Below, in pieces: positions 1 through 7,352 of a stretch of 36,605 nucleotides of DNA (its first letter is position 1; each line of letters opens with the position of its first letter). This DNA is from Pseudomonadota bacterium (GTDB lineage Bacteria; Myxococcota_A; Polyangia; Polyangiales; Polyangiaceae): assembly GCA_023423895.1 (NCBI GenBank), contig JAFAER010000137.1, positions 1 to 36,605 on the forward strand, given 5' to 3'. A model generated the notes under the pieces. It searched no databases. It had not been told where the DNA came from and worked only from the letters and a program-made list of their open reading frames with translations. The translations under genes were made by a program, and so were the position numbers.

Positions 1-692
1 TGTCGGGAGGCCGCCTCGTCCTCGAGACGCTCCACGAACCTGCCGAGCTCGCCGTCGCTGAAGAGCCCGAGGTACGCGCGATCGACGAGCTCGTCGACGA
101 GCGATCGATCGCCGGCGAGGACGCGCAGGTCGAGGAGCGACGTCGCCGTCGCGAGGTCGGTCTGCGCGAGCTCGAGGGCCTCGCTCGCCGACGTCACCTG
201 GTGTCCGACGGACAGGCCCGCGTCCCAGAGCGGATAGAGGAACGCGTCGGCCATGGCGGCCGCCGCCTCATGGTTCTTCGGGCCCGGCTTTACGATGAGC
301 CGGACGTCGACATCCGACCGCAGAGCCACCGCGCCGCGTCCGAAGGAGCCGACAGCAGCGAGGGCAATCTCCGACGCCCGCTCACCGCTCGCCGCTACGG
401 CCTGAGCGAAGACATGCGTCAGGAGCGCATCCAGGAACTCGGCGCGGCGCCGCCCGAGCGCGATCCCGTCGGCGCTTCCGCCGTCCTTTCCAGCCTCTTT
501 CTTGCGATCGGGGACGGAGGCGCGGGTGAGATCGACTCCCAGCTCCTCCCAGTGACGACGGACTTCGCGAGCGAGCTCCACTCCCGGAGTGAATCGCGGT
601 CCGAGCGCTTCGTCCAAGGAAGGCTTCGGGTGACCATCCGCCGGCTGCCGCACCGCAGCAGACGCTAGCACTAGGTCTTCCCAAGCGGGCAT
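1..692 (-). CDS. glnD: GlnD-like [protein-PII] uridylyltransferase, N-terminal part (runs off window start)
   Basis: Partial gene read leftward; about 230 residues are visible and the rest lies beyond base 1. The reading frame holds a nucleotidyltransferase motif, VGSFGRGAVALRSDVDVRLI, with the G-S/G-x-G...DxD pattern in which the two Asp bind metal. It is followed by FLYPLWDAGLSVGHQV and LDLRVLAGD, which match the segment after the active site in GlnD uridylyltransferases. In that family the enzyme uridylylates and deuridylylates PII in response to glutamine, using a C-terminal HD domain and ACT domains that are outside this window. The start chosen is ATG at 692, preceded by an AGGGA-like ribosome site. 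The first residues are MPAWEDLVLASAA. A DUF294-type relative cannot be excluded without the C-terminus. Confidence 0.8.
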   Translation of the reverse strand, partial: MPAWEDLVLASAAVRQPADGHPKPSLDEALGPRFTPGVELAREVRRHWEELGVDLTRASVPDRKKEAGKDGGSADGIALGRRRAEFLDALLTHVFAQAVAASGERASEIALAAVGSFGRGAVALRSDVDVRLIVKPGPKNHEAAAAMADAFLYPLWDAGLSVGHQVTSASEALELAQTDLATATSLLDLRVLAGDRSLVDELVDRAYLGLFSDGELGRFVERLEDEAASR

Positions 693-812
693 CTTTCCCT
701 GTACGTTCGGGCCCTCACAGAAAAGCGGGGCATCGGCCGTCGCCGTTGTCCTGCGGAGGGGCTCGCAAGGCGCGCCTGCGCTGTCGAGTCGGTATCGAGG
801 AGGCATCGAGTC

Positions 813-1496
813 ATGTCCAAGAAGGTTCTCTTCCCGCTCATCGCGGTGTTCAGTTTGGGTGTCGCGGCGGGCTCGCTCGGGTGCCGCGCCGAGGCGAAGA
901 TCGGCAACGCGGAGCCGAAGGCTGCCACGCCGCCGCCGCCGCCCGCGCCCGAGCCGCCGACGGAGGAGCCCAAGCCCATCGAGGCGAAGCCGGTGACGCC
1001 GATCAAGGCCATCGGTAAGGCCAAGATCGAGAACAACGAGATCAAGATCCCGGGCAAGGTCCACTTCGAGACCGACAAGGCGACGATCAAGGAGGACAAG
1101 GAGACCAAGGAGATCCTTCAGACCGTCGCCGACGTGATGAAGGAGAACCCGCAGATCACCAAGCTCCGCATCGACGGCCACACGGACGACAGCGGCTCGA
1201 GCGAGCACAACCACAAGCTCTCGCAGGCGCGCGCCGAGGCGATCATCGAGTGGCTCGCGAAGAACGGCGTCGACAAGAGCCGTCTCGAGGGCAAGGGCTG
1301 GGGCGAGGAGCACCCGGTCGCGAAGAACGACACGAAGGAGAACAAGGAGCAGAACCGCCGCGTCGAGTTCAAGCTCTGGGAGCTCGACAAGACGCCGACC
1401 GACGCCGCAAAGGCGGAGGCGACGACGGGCACCCCCGCGACCGACAAGAAGGACGCGAAGCCGACGGCGACGACGCCGGCCGCCCCGAAGAAGTGA
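813..1496 (+). CDS. OmpA/Pal-family lipoprotein
   Basis: A 227-residue outer-membrane lipoprotein. The N-terminus is a signal peptide ending in a lipobox-like GSLGC (Cys24). A Pro/Glu-rich linker (about residues 36-65) follows, then an OmpA-like peptidoglycan-binding domain (about 75-190). This carries VHFETDKATIK, LRIDGHTDDSG, LSQARAEAI and NRRVEFKL, the strands and helices that contact diaminopimelate in OmpA/Pal proteins. The C-terminal 35 residues are Lys/Thr/Ala-rich low complexity. A GAGGAGG ribosome site lies nine bases before the ATG. It is expected to tether outer membrane to cell wall. It stands alone, divergent from the glnD-like gene and followed by a strong terminator. Confidence 0.9.
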   Translation: MSKKVLFPLIAVFSLGVAAGSLGCRAEAKIGNAEPKAATPPPPPAPEPPTEEPKPIEAKPVTPIKAIGKAKIENNEIKIPGKVHFETDKATIKEDKETKEILQTVADVMKENPQITKLRIDGHTDDSGSSEHNHKLSQARAEAIIEWLAKNGVDKSRLEGKGWGEEHPVAKNDTKENKEQNRRVEFKLWELDKTPTDAAKAEATTGTPATDKKDAKPTATTPAAPKK

Positions 1497-1509
1497 GGGG
1501 ATGAGGCAC

Positions 1510-1534
1510 CGGGCTCCAGGCTCCGGGCTCCAGG
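1510..1534. repeat. Short direct repeat of GGCTCC-AGG type
   Basis: Two near-copies of CCGGGCTCCAGG in tandem just after the OmpA-like gene. On the minus strand these read as GGAGCC units, the same heptamer family seen at 1801-1821 and 14580-14607. Confidence 0.6.
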
Positions 1535-1580
1535 TTCGAGACCAGGACCCTCGCCTCTAGCCCCGCCTCCCCGAAAGTCG

Positions 1581-1617
1581 CGGCGCGCTCTTTCCCGAGC
1601 GCGCCGCTTTCTTTTTT
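1581..1617 (+). terminator. Rho-independent terminator of the OmpA-like gene
   Basis: A perfect 10-bp stem (CGGCGCGCTC / GAGCGCGCCG) with a six-base loop, followed by a T-rich run (CTTTCTTTTTT). It lies about 85 bases after the stop codon. Confidence 0.9.
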
Positions 1618-1688
1618 GTCCGACGTCGAGGCGTCGCTCGAGGAGAACGCGCCGCGTCTTCCTGCCGTCGAGGCATCGCTCGAACGAA

Positions 1689-1721
1689 AAGGGCGGCATC
1701 CGCCGAAGCGGAGCCGCCCTT
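1689..1721. terminator. Probable terminator, usable from either side
   Basis: A long hairpin: outer 9-bp arms AAGGGCGGC / GCCGCCCTT enclosing an inner CCGC-CGAA-GCGG stem. It is flanked by CTTCCTTCTT on the plus strand and by TTTTCG on the minus strand. It sits between the OmpA-like gene and the oppositely transcribed Cys-rich lipoprotein gene, so it can end both transcripts. Confidence 0.65.
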
Positions 1722-1800
1722 CTTCCTTCTTCGTCTCAGCGCTCAGGCCGACGTGCGAAACGCCGTCGGCCGTGCGTCCATGCTCTCTCTCTCTCCAACT

Positions 1801-1821
1801 GGAGCCTGGAGCCTGGAGCCT
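1801..1821. repeat. Heptamer repeat (GGAGCCT)x3
   Basis: Three perfect consecutive copies of GGAGCCT immediately downstream of the stop of the minus-strand Cys-rich lipoprotein gene. The same heptamer recurs downstream of carA (14580-14607). Confidence 0.85.
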
Positions 1822-1832
1822 GAAACGCCCCG

Positions 1833-2597
1833 TCAGGCCCCGCCGAAGTCCTTACACGTCCCGGTCTCGCTCGCGTACGTGCGCGCGCGGCACTTCTTGT
1901 CCCCGTCGCAGAAGCCGCTGACGCACTCGTTGTTGGAATCGCAGGCCTCGCCGGCGCCGTTCTTCGCGATGCAGGTCGTTGCGTTGCAGCGGATGCTGTC
2001 CTCGCACGGCGCGTCGACCTCGTTGCAGGTCTCGCCGAGCTTGTTCTTCGCGGTGCAGAACTTCACCGCGCCGCGCGCCTGGCAGTAGAGGTTCTTGCCG
2101 CAGATGTCGCCGGGGTTGTTGCACGGCTCGTCGAGCTTCTTCTCGACCTTCACCGAGCACAGCTTCTTGTCGAGGTCGCAAACGAGCGTGCCCTCGCAGT
2201 CGTATTCGTTCGAGCAAGCCTCGTTCTTCTTCTTGGTGCCGGTGAAGACGCGCTCGCACGCCTCGACGAACGCCTCCTCCTTCGCCGGATCGATCACGCG
2301 GTCCGCGTAGACGGCCGTGGTCCGCGCGATGCACGCCTCGGCGTTCTCGGCCCGATAGGTCCGCCCCTGGCTCGTCGCGGCGCCGGCAGCCGCCTGGCAC
2401 GCGCTGGTGCGGGTCGACCTACAGGTGTCATCCGCAACGGCACACGCGGCCGCGACCACCTTGCACTCCTCGGCCGCCTTCGCGGCGCAGAACGAGTCGG
2501 GAGAGGGGTACTTCGCCGTCGGCTCGTCGTCGCCGCATGCGGCCACCAAGATGAGCCCACCACCAAAAGCCATCAGTCCAAGCGCCCTGCGAATCAT
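1833..2597 (-). CDS. Cys-rich lipoprotein of myxobacterial type
   Basis: A 254-residue predicted lipoprotein of unknown function. The start is ATG at 2597, because a good GGAGG ribosome site lies ten bases upstream and the next residues form a signal peptide ending in the lipobox LVAAC (Cys21). The mature part has regularly spaced Cys pairs, for example EACSNEYDCEGTLVCD, EPCNNPGDICGKNLYC and EACDSNNECVSGFCDG. These resemble the small disulfide-rich repeats common in secreted myxobacterial proteins (EGF- or dickkopf-like spacing). It is probably exported and disulfide-bonded on the cell surface. It stands alone; no catalytic motif was seen. Confidence 0.85.
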   Translation of the reverse strand: MIRRALGLMAFGGGLILVAACGDDEPTAKYPSPDSFCAAKAAEECKVVAAACAVADDTCRSTRTSACQAAAGAATSQGRTYRAENAEACIARTTAVYADRVIDPAKEEAFVEACERVFTGTKKKNEACSNEYDCEGTLVCDLDKKLCSVKVEKKLDEPCNNPGDICGKNLYCQARGAVKFCTAKNKLGETCNEVDAPCEDSIRCNATTCIAKNGAGEACDSNNECVSGFCDGDKKCRARTYASETGTCKDFGGA

Positions 2598-2827
2598 GCG
2601 AAATCGACCTCCGAAAGCTCTTCCCGTTTTCTCCCAAGGCGGCTCACGCTGCAAGGTTTCCATCGCGGAGCCCGACGCGACGGTGGCGACGAGAAGCGAG
2701 CTCACGGCGAGCTCTTCCCGACCACCGCGTGCACGCTTGCCGTTGGACGCGCCGAGGAGGCGGACTGTTCAGTCCGTCTGCGCGGTCGCGCGAAGGCTCG
2801 CTTTCGGCTCGCTCGGAGGACGCGACC

Positions 2828-3133
2828 ATGAACGTGAACGTGAACGCGCTTGCCCTGTCCGCTGGAGCCCTCGCCACAGTCCTTGCGGTTGCGCCCGCCG
2901 CAGGTGCGCAACCGAGTGCGCAGCATCGCCCGAGCGTGAGCACGGCCGAGTACACCGAGCAGTCGGTGAGCGGCGACCAGGTCATCAAGTTCACGGGAGA
3001 CGAGCTCCAGGCGCCGCCAAATGGCGCTTACGGAGCCTCGATCCGCCCGCTTCCAGGGGTCACACGGCTGGGCCTGATCCGTCTTCGTGTGAACTTCGTC
3101 TCCGAGCTATTGAAAAGCGTCGAAAACTTTTAG
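2828..3133 (+). CDS. Small secreted protein, function unknown
   Basis: A 101-residue product. The start ATG at 2828 has a GGAGGA ribosome site seven bases upstream; longer in-frame starts would put Arg-rich residues before the signal peptide. Residues 1-28 are a classical Sec signal peptide (MNVNVNALALSAGALATVLA, then APAAGAQ). The mature protein is short, with IKFTGDELQAPPN and a C-terminal LIRLRVNFVSELLKSVENF. I recall this tail style (LIRxRxNFVxELLKSVE) from other myxobacterial hypothetical proteins but know no function. It lies just upstream of the tRNA gene. Confidence 0.75.
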   Translation: MNVNVNALALSAGALATVLAVAPAAGAQPSAQHRPSVSTAEYTEQSVSGDQVIKFTGDELQAPPNGAYGASIRPLPGVTRLGLIRLRVNFVSELLKSVENF

Positions 3134-3230
3134 TATGGTGCCGCTTCCGCTGGGGCGCTGGCCCCGACGGACAACGCGAAGCCTCTCTTTCTGGGAAGTT
3201 CTCGGAAGTTCTCGGAAGAGAAGCGCGCGT

Positions 3231-3317
3231 GCGAAGGTGGCGGAATTGGCAGACGCGCCGGATTCAGGTTCCGGTGGGGTAACTCCTGTAAGGGTTCAAG
3301 TCCCTTCCTTCGCACCA
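3231..3317 (+). tRNA. tRNA-Leu (anticodon CAG), CCA encoded
   Basis: The acceptor stem GCGAAGG pairs with CCTTCGC. The anticodon stem-loop is CCGGA-TTCAGGT-TCCGG, giving anticodon CAG (reads CUG). A long variable arm (TGGGGTAACTCCT) is typical of class II tRNA-Leu. The T-loop is GTTCAAGTC, the discriminator is A and a genomic CCA follows. Its 3' end touches an integrase remnant on the opposite strand, so it has probably served as an integration site. Confidence 0.95.
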
Positions 3318-3812
3318 CAAACCCAAGCGCCTCGCGGCCCCTGATGAAACGGGCCGCGAGTGCGCCGGGCCCCCTCGCCCGTGTCCTTCACGTGGTGGTC
3401 GGCCGCCGTCGTGTTCGGCGCATGACCGAGCCAGGCGTCGATCCACGCCAAGTCGAAGCCGGACCGCGCGCGCGCACCAGGTGGCTGGCGAAGCGCGTGC
3501 GGAACGAGCGGAGGTCGAAGCGTCGGCGTCCCGACGAACAGCTCCGGATGCCGGAGGCCGTCAGGCGCGCCCGGAGCTCACCGGCCCACGCTCGACGTCA
3601 CGCCCATGCGTTCGTCGGCCATCGGGAAACACACGCCCAGTGCTTCGCGTGGCATCAATGAGCAGCCGCAGGTGCGGATGGATCGGGACGTCGCAGACGC
3701 ACGCACGCGTCGTCGTCCTGTCGTCCTCACCGGTCTGCATGTCGCCAGCGCGCTGCACCTCGATGACCCGATCGCGGTCATGGGGCCTTGGCATGAGCAC
3801 TGTCATCCCGGG
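3296..3812 (-). pseudogene. Tyrosine recombinase (phage-type integrase) remnant, frameshifted
   Basis: No single frame is open, but three minus-strand frames give consecutive pieces of an integrase catalytic domain in the right order. Around 3782-3642 it reads RDRVIEVQRAGDMQTGEDD, then DVPIHPHLRLLID. Around 3555-3520 it reads HPELFVGTPTL. Around 3519-3475 it reads FDLRSFRTRFASHLV, which corresponds to the HxLRHTFAT box. At 3460-3400 it reads GFDLAWIDAWLGHAPNTT, then AADHHV, which corresponds to the LGH box with its His. The last frame runs to a TGA inside the tRNA-Leu 3' end (3296-3298). The catalytic Tyr is replaced by His in AADHH. Gene order and its position against a tRNA 3' end are those of an integrated element; the upstream end is approximate. 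Confidence 0.7.
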
Positions 3813-3865
3813 CCGCTTGCGGCATCCACGCACGTTGTCATGCTCCCCTGTTCGTCGAGGTAGCC

Positions 3866-4714
3866 ATGACGCTCGAAGCATTCGTTGAACGGCCTCTTTC
3901 TGTTGCGGCCGCGCTTGACCGAGGTGAGTGCCGCGGCACCTACGTCGAAGCCTATTTGGTCATCGCCGGCGCCATCAGGGGGCTCGCGTCGTTCGCGTGG
4001 CCGGGGACCAACCGGGACAGAGCTCGTTTCGTCGAAGCCTGGATTCGTTTCGGGACAACCTCACACCCGACTGCAATGCGAATCAGTCTCCCGCTGCTGA
4101 TCGAGAGTATGTTCGCGCGCGCTGCCGCGCACGAGAGAGACTACGAGCAGGCGCTGCGGGCTGAGGCGAATGCTCGCCGTCCCGAGGACGCGCGGCGCGC
4201 GGGCGACGATTCGATGAGGGCCTCCGCCGACGCCCGCCGCACCACCGCGCAGGCGCGAGCGCTTCAGCGTCTACGACCGCGGGTCTTCCGTCCAAGCAAC
4301 AGCTGCCTCGCTATCAGTGGCGATGACGTGGACGTCGGCGAAGACGAAGTGCTCGCGAGGTGCCCCGGGCTCGGCCGACGCCACGTTCGGCAGTTCTCCT
4401 ATCCCGTTGTCTTCTACGAACACGTGCGGTCGCAGATGGTGCACGAGTATCAACTCGGCCACCGTGCGGCGGCGTATCCCACGTCCACACGCGCGAGTGC
4501 CGGCGTCAGCTATTCGAACATCAACGGCAAGCGGAACATCCTCTTTCCGGTGGACTGGCTGATCTCGCTCACCCGAACGATCGCAAGGGGCATCGATTCC
4601 ACGGCACCCGACGGACGACTTCCGACGCCGGAAGCGTGGTGGGTCAATGCCGGTCCGCCGCGGCCGCAACGGCGTCGCCGTGGACGGGCTCAGGACGTCG
4701 GCCGCGCGACGTAA
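3866..4714 (+). CDS. Orphan protein, possibly HEPN-like; function unknown
   Basis: A 282-residue product I cannot assign. ATG at 3866 has a GAGG-type site six bases upstream. The N-terminal part (AYLVIAGAIRGLASFAWPG) and the C-terminal part (YPVVFYEHVRSQMVHEYQLG, then NILFPVDWLISLTRTIARGI) look like genuine folded segments. The E-H-V-R-S...V-H-E-Y pattern is suggestive of a HEPN-type helical protein, which is an inference. The middle (about residues 100-140) is Arg/Ala-rich and looks degraded or frame-disturbed. It sits next to the integrase remnant, so it may be cargo of a decayed mobile element. Confidence 0.55.
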   Translation: MTLEAFVERPLSVAAALDRGECRGTYVEAYLVIAGAIRGLASFAWPGTNRDRARFVEAWIRFGTTSHPTAMRISLPLLIESMFARAAAHERDYEQALRAEANARRPEDARRAGDDSMRASADARRTTAQARALQRLRPRVFRPSNSCLAISGDDVDVGEDEVLARCPGLGRRHVRQFSYPVVFYEHVRSQMVHEYQLGHRAAAYPTSTRASAGVSYSNINGKRNILFPVDWLISLTRTIARGIDSTAPDGRLPTPEAWWVNAGPPRPQRRRRGRAQDVGRAT

Positions 4715-4978
4715 ACCTCTCGCCGTGCGCCCGTGTACGACAGAAGGACGTGCACTACGCGCGCGACCGCCGAGCACTTCTCCACAGAAACCGCCGCACG
4801 CACGAGCCGAGGCGTTGTTCACAGGCACTGCTGGGGCGCGCCTTTCGCCGCGTCGCAGCAACGCGTGTTGTGTGCCTTCGCGATCTCGAAATAGTTGCTC
4901 GGGCTCGGCGGCGCACGGAACGGATCGCGACGATCTGCGCGACTGCGCTCGAGGGCGATACGGATGGTGCTCGGCGCT
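4715..4978. other. Intergenic region with a short minus-strand reading frame ending in GAPQQCL
   Basis: No gene with a convincing start was found. On the minus strand a frame with no ATG or GTG start seen reads SPSNYFEIAKAHNTRCCDAA, then KGAPQQCL and a stop at 4819-4821. It may be the decayed C-terminus of a gene. The ending resembles, but does not match, the P-x-P-C-L motif of the small proteins at 9.5-11.8 kb. Confidence 0.3.
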
Positions 4979-6211
4979 TCAGCGCGCCAGCGCATCCTTC
5001 AGGCGGCCGGTCGCCCACTCCTCTGCGTTCTTCGCGTCCGCGACCGAAGCGCCGAGGCCGAAGAACTCGTGGGTCACGCCTTCGTAGGTCTTCTTTTCGG
5101 CCTTCACCCCTTCGTCCTCGAGCCGCTTGTGGAGCGCCTCGCCGTCGGAGGCGAGCGGATCGATCTCGGCGAGCACGATCGTCGCGGGCGCAGCGCCCTT
5201 CATCGACGCCGATACGAGCTCGAGGCGCTTGTCTTCTTTGTCCTGCGGCGTGCGCGCTAGTTTGTCGAAGAACCACGACATCGCCGCCCGATCGAGCGGC
5301 TTCGCGTTCGCCCACTCCTTGTACGAGCGCGTCTCGAGGCTCGTCTGCGCCATCGGGTAGATGAGGAGCTGATGCACGGGCTGCTGCAGCCCCTTGTCCT
5401 TCCGATCGCGCGCCATGAGCGCCACGTTCGCCGCCAGGTTCCCACCCGCGCTCTCGCCGGCCACCGCGACGCGCTTCGGGTCGCCGCCGAACGAGGGCGC
5501 ATTCTTGACGACCCACTCGTACGCCGCAAACGCGTCGTCGTGGGCCGCAGGGAACTTGTGCTCCGGCGCACGGCGATAGTCGGGCGCGACGACGATGGCG
5601 CGCGCGCCGTTTGCGATCGCACGCGCGCTCGGGTCGTACGTATCGAGGTCGCCGAGCACGAACCCACCACCGCGGTAGTAGACGACGACGCCGAGAGGGC
5701 CCTTGTCCTTCGCCTTGTCGTCGAGCTTCGGGGTGTAGATCCGGACCTTCATCTGGCCACCGGGGCTCGGGATCTTTCGGTCTTCGGTCTTCATCACCGG
5801 AAGGGGCGGCGCGCTCTTGCCCTTCTTCTTCAGCAGCGACGCCTGCGCGTCGAAGAGCGTCGGCTGCTTGCGCGCCTCCTCGACGCTCAGGTTGGAAATC
5901 GCCTTCGCGCCCATCCGGTCGTGCTCGACGAGGACCTCGCGCATGTCGGCGTCGGCGCTCTTCAGCGGATCTTTCGCTTCGCCCGTCGTCGGACGCTCTT
6001 CGGCCGGCACCTTCGCCGCGCGAAGCTCGGGCCCGGATCCCGCCGGCTCGGGTTCGTTCGCGGACGGCCCTCGCAGCGGCGCGTTCTCGCTCGGCGTCTT
6101 CTCCGTCGGCTTCTCGGTACGCTTGCACGCGCAAAGCGAGAACGAGAGCGAAAGCGAGACGAACGTTCCAACGACGAACGCTGCGGCGCGATGATTCACG
6201 AGCACGGTCAT
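4979..6211 (-). CDS. Lipoprotein alpha/beta hydrolase (HSL/esterase fold-3 family) with altered oxyanion motif
   Basis: A 410-residue predicted exported esterase/lipase-like enzyme. ATG at 6211 follows a GGAGGAGG site. The signal peptide ends in a lipobox-like SLCAC (about Cys27). A Pro/Glu-rich linker and a helical region (about 30-160) precede the hydrolase domain (about 170-410). Visible motifs are the nucleophile elbow GESAGGNLA, the acid motif EIDPLASDGE and the catalytic-His region THEFFGL. The expected oxyanion-hole motif HGGG reads YYRGGGFVLG, with Arg in place of His. The family hydrolyses short acyl esters; the substrate here is unknown. It is transcribed alone, away from the gene at 6564. 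Confidence 0.88.
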   Translation of the reverse strand: MTVLVNHRAAAFVVGTFVSLSLSFSLCACKRTEKPTEKTPSENAPLRGPSANEPEPAGSGPELRAAKVPAEERPTTGEAKDPLKSADADMREVLVEHDRMGAKAISNLSVEEARKQPTLFDAQASLLKKKGKSAPPLPVMKTEDRKIPSPGGQMKVRIYTPKLDDKAKDKGPLGVVVYYRGGGFVLGDLDTYDPSARAIANGARAIVVAPDYRRAPEHKFPAAHDDAFAAYEWVVKNAPSFGGDPKRVAVAGESAGGNLAANVALMARDRKDKGLQQPVHQLLIYPMAQTSLETRSYKEWANAKPLDRAAMSWFFDKLARTPQDKEDKRLELVSASMKGAAPATIVLAEIDPLASDGEALHKRLEDEGVKAEKKTYEGVTHEFFGLGASVADAKNAEEWATGRLKDALAR

Positions 6212-6563
6212 GCAAGCCTCCTCCAGCCAGGATCGGTCGCGGCGCGTTCGCGAGGTGCGTGCCGGATGCGCAGCGCTCGGAGGACGGCGACACCATTGAA
6301 GGTGTGAACCGTCGAAGCGAAGGGGCTCCGAGACCATCGTCGCCGGTCGGCCCGCGGTCGTGGCAACAAGCGACGGCTGACGTGCGCTCGAAGGGTCGAG
6401 CAGCGGCCTGCTGCTGTCCTGCGGTTCGCTGCTATGAATCGAGGATGCGCTACGGATCGCTCATCGGCGTCGTGTCGTCGACGATCGCGAGGTTCGGCAT
6501 CCACACCCAGAGCGTCCCGCCGTCGATCGCAGTCGTCGCACGCGCGACGGACCGCCGCTGATC
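6212..6563. other. Intergenic region without a convincing gene
   Basis: About 350 bases between divergent genes. A 38-codon plus-strand frame (ATG 6445, starting MRYGSLIGVVSS) ends in a TGA at 6559-6561, just before the GTG at 6564. It has no ribosome site I would trust, but it could be a leader frame or the decayed start of the next gene. No terminator or clear promoter was seen. Confidence 0.4.
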
Positions 6564-7352
6564 GTGCGCGTCGAAAGGGCCTCGCTGTGGACCGAGTGCG
6601 TGTTCCACGTCCTCGCGCACGTCGAGGCGCGCGGGCTCGCCGCGTCTTGTTTCAACCGTGTTTGGGTCGAGCGCGCGGCGCTGGAGCTCGGGCTCGCCGC
6701 GACACGGCCGCTCGGTGAGGACACGCGCGTCATCGCCGCCGCTGCGGGGACACACGACGTTCTCGCAAGCGTCCAGGCGCTCGCCTGGGTGTTCGACTCT
6801 GCCGATGCTGCACGGAGCGTCGCGGACCGCGAGCTCGCTGCGCTGGAGTCCGACGACGTCGCGAGCCTGGGTGCATTGTCGATCGCGCGATCGGCCGGGC
6901 CCATCGCCGAGGTCCTTCGGGCCGCGACGGAGCTCGAGCTGCCGCTCCTCGAACGGCTCGAGCCCGTCTCCGACGAACAGCTGGCGGGCCTCGCAGAGGC
7001 GATGGCAGCCGTCGTCCCAGCGGCCCCATCCCTACCCCGGTTCGAGACGGTCGCGGCTCGGCCGCTCGGCCTTCGTGGTCGAACCTTCGGCGTTTCGATC
7101 GCGATCGGCGTGCCCGGCATCGGCTGCCCCGACGCAGAACACGCTGCCTGGCAGGCCGCGCACGAGGCGACGGTCAACGAGCTGGCCGCGCTACGAGATG
7201 CCGGGTTCCTAGAGCTCGAGAGACGAGCGATCGCGCTGCTGCGCTCACGCGCCCGCGCTGCCGGCCTCGCCGAGGCTCACGCGCGCTGGCTCGCGCGCCT
7301 CGACCTGAGCGCGCTCGGACCGATCGCCGACGTAGACGACGCGGCCCGCTGA
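6564..7352 (+). CDS. Hypothetical protein converging on the B12-radical SAM gene
   Basis: A 262-residue Ala/Leu/Glu-rich soluble protein of unknown function, with no signal peptide or membrane segment. GC-rich third positions through the frame argue that it is real. GTG at 6564 is the first usable in-frame start after a stop at 6435; no good ribosome site precedes it. Recognisable stretches include ECVFHVLAHVEARG, SCFNRVWVERAALELG, GVPGIGCPDAEHAAWQ and AHEATVNELAAL. The His/Cys-containing segments could bind metal, but no family motif was recognised. Its 3' end overlaps the 3' end of the opposite-strand radical SAM gene by 108 bases, so a functional link to that cluster is possible but unproven. 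Confidence 0.6.
   Translation: MRVERASLWTECVFHVLAHVEARGLAASCFNRVWVERAALELGLAATRPLGEDTRVIAAAAGTHDVLASVQALAWVFDSADAARSVADRELAALESDDVASLGALSIARSAGPIAEVLRAATELELPLLERLEPVSDEQLAGLAEAMAAVVPAAPSLPRFETVAARPLGLRGRTFGVSIAIGVPGIGCPDAEHAAWQAAHEATVNELAALRDAGFLELERRAIALLRSRARAAGLAEAHARWLARLDLSALGPIADVDDAAR

Noticed and set aside
201..668. Plus-strand frame over the glnD-like gene
   Set aside because: The minus strand there encodes a recognisable nucleotidyltransferase; the plus frame is Arg-rich with no motif.
3344..3888. Plus-strand frames downstream of tRNA-Leu
   Set aside because: Arg/His-rich with no motif, while the minus strand gives integrase pieces.
6445..6561. 38-codon frame MRYGSLIGVVSS before the gene at 6564
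   Set aside because: No ribosome site or family; described only as part of the intergenic entry.
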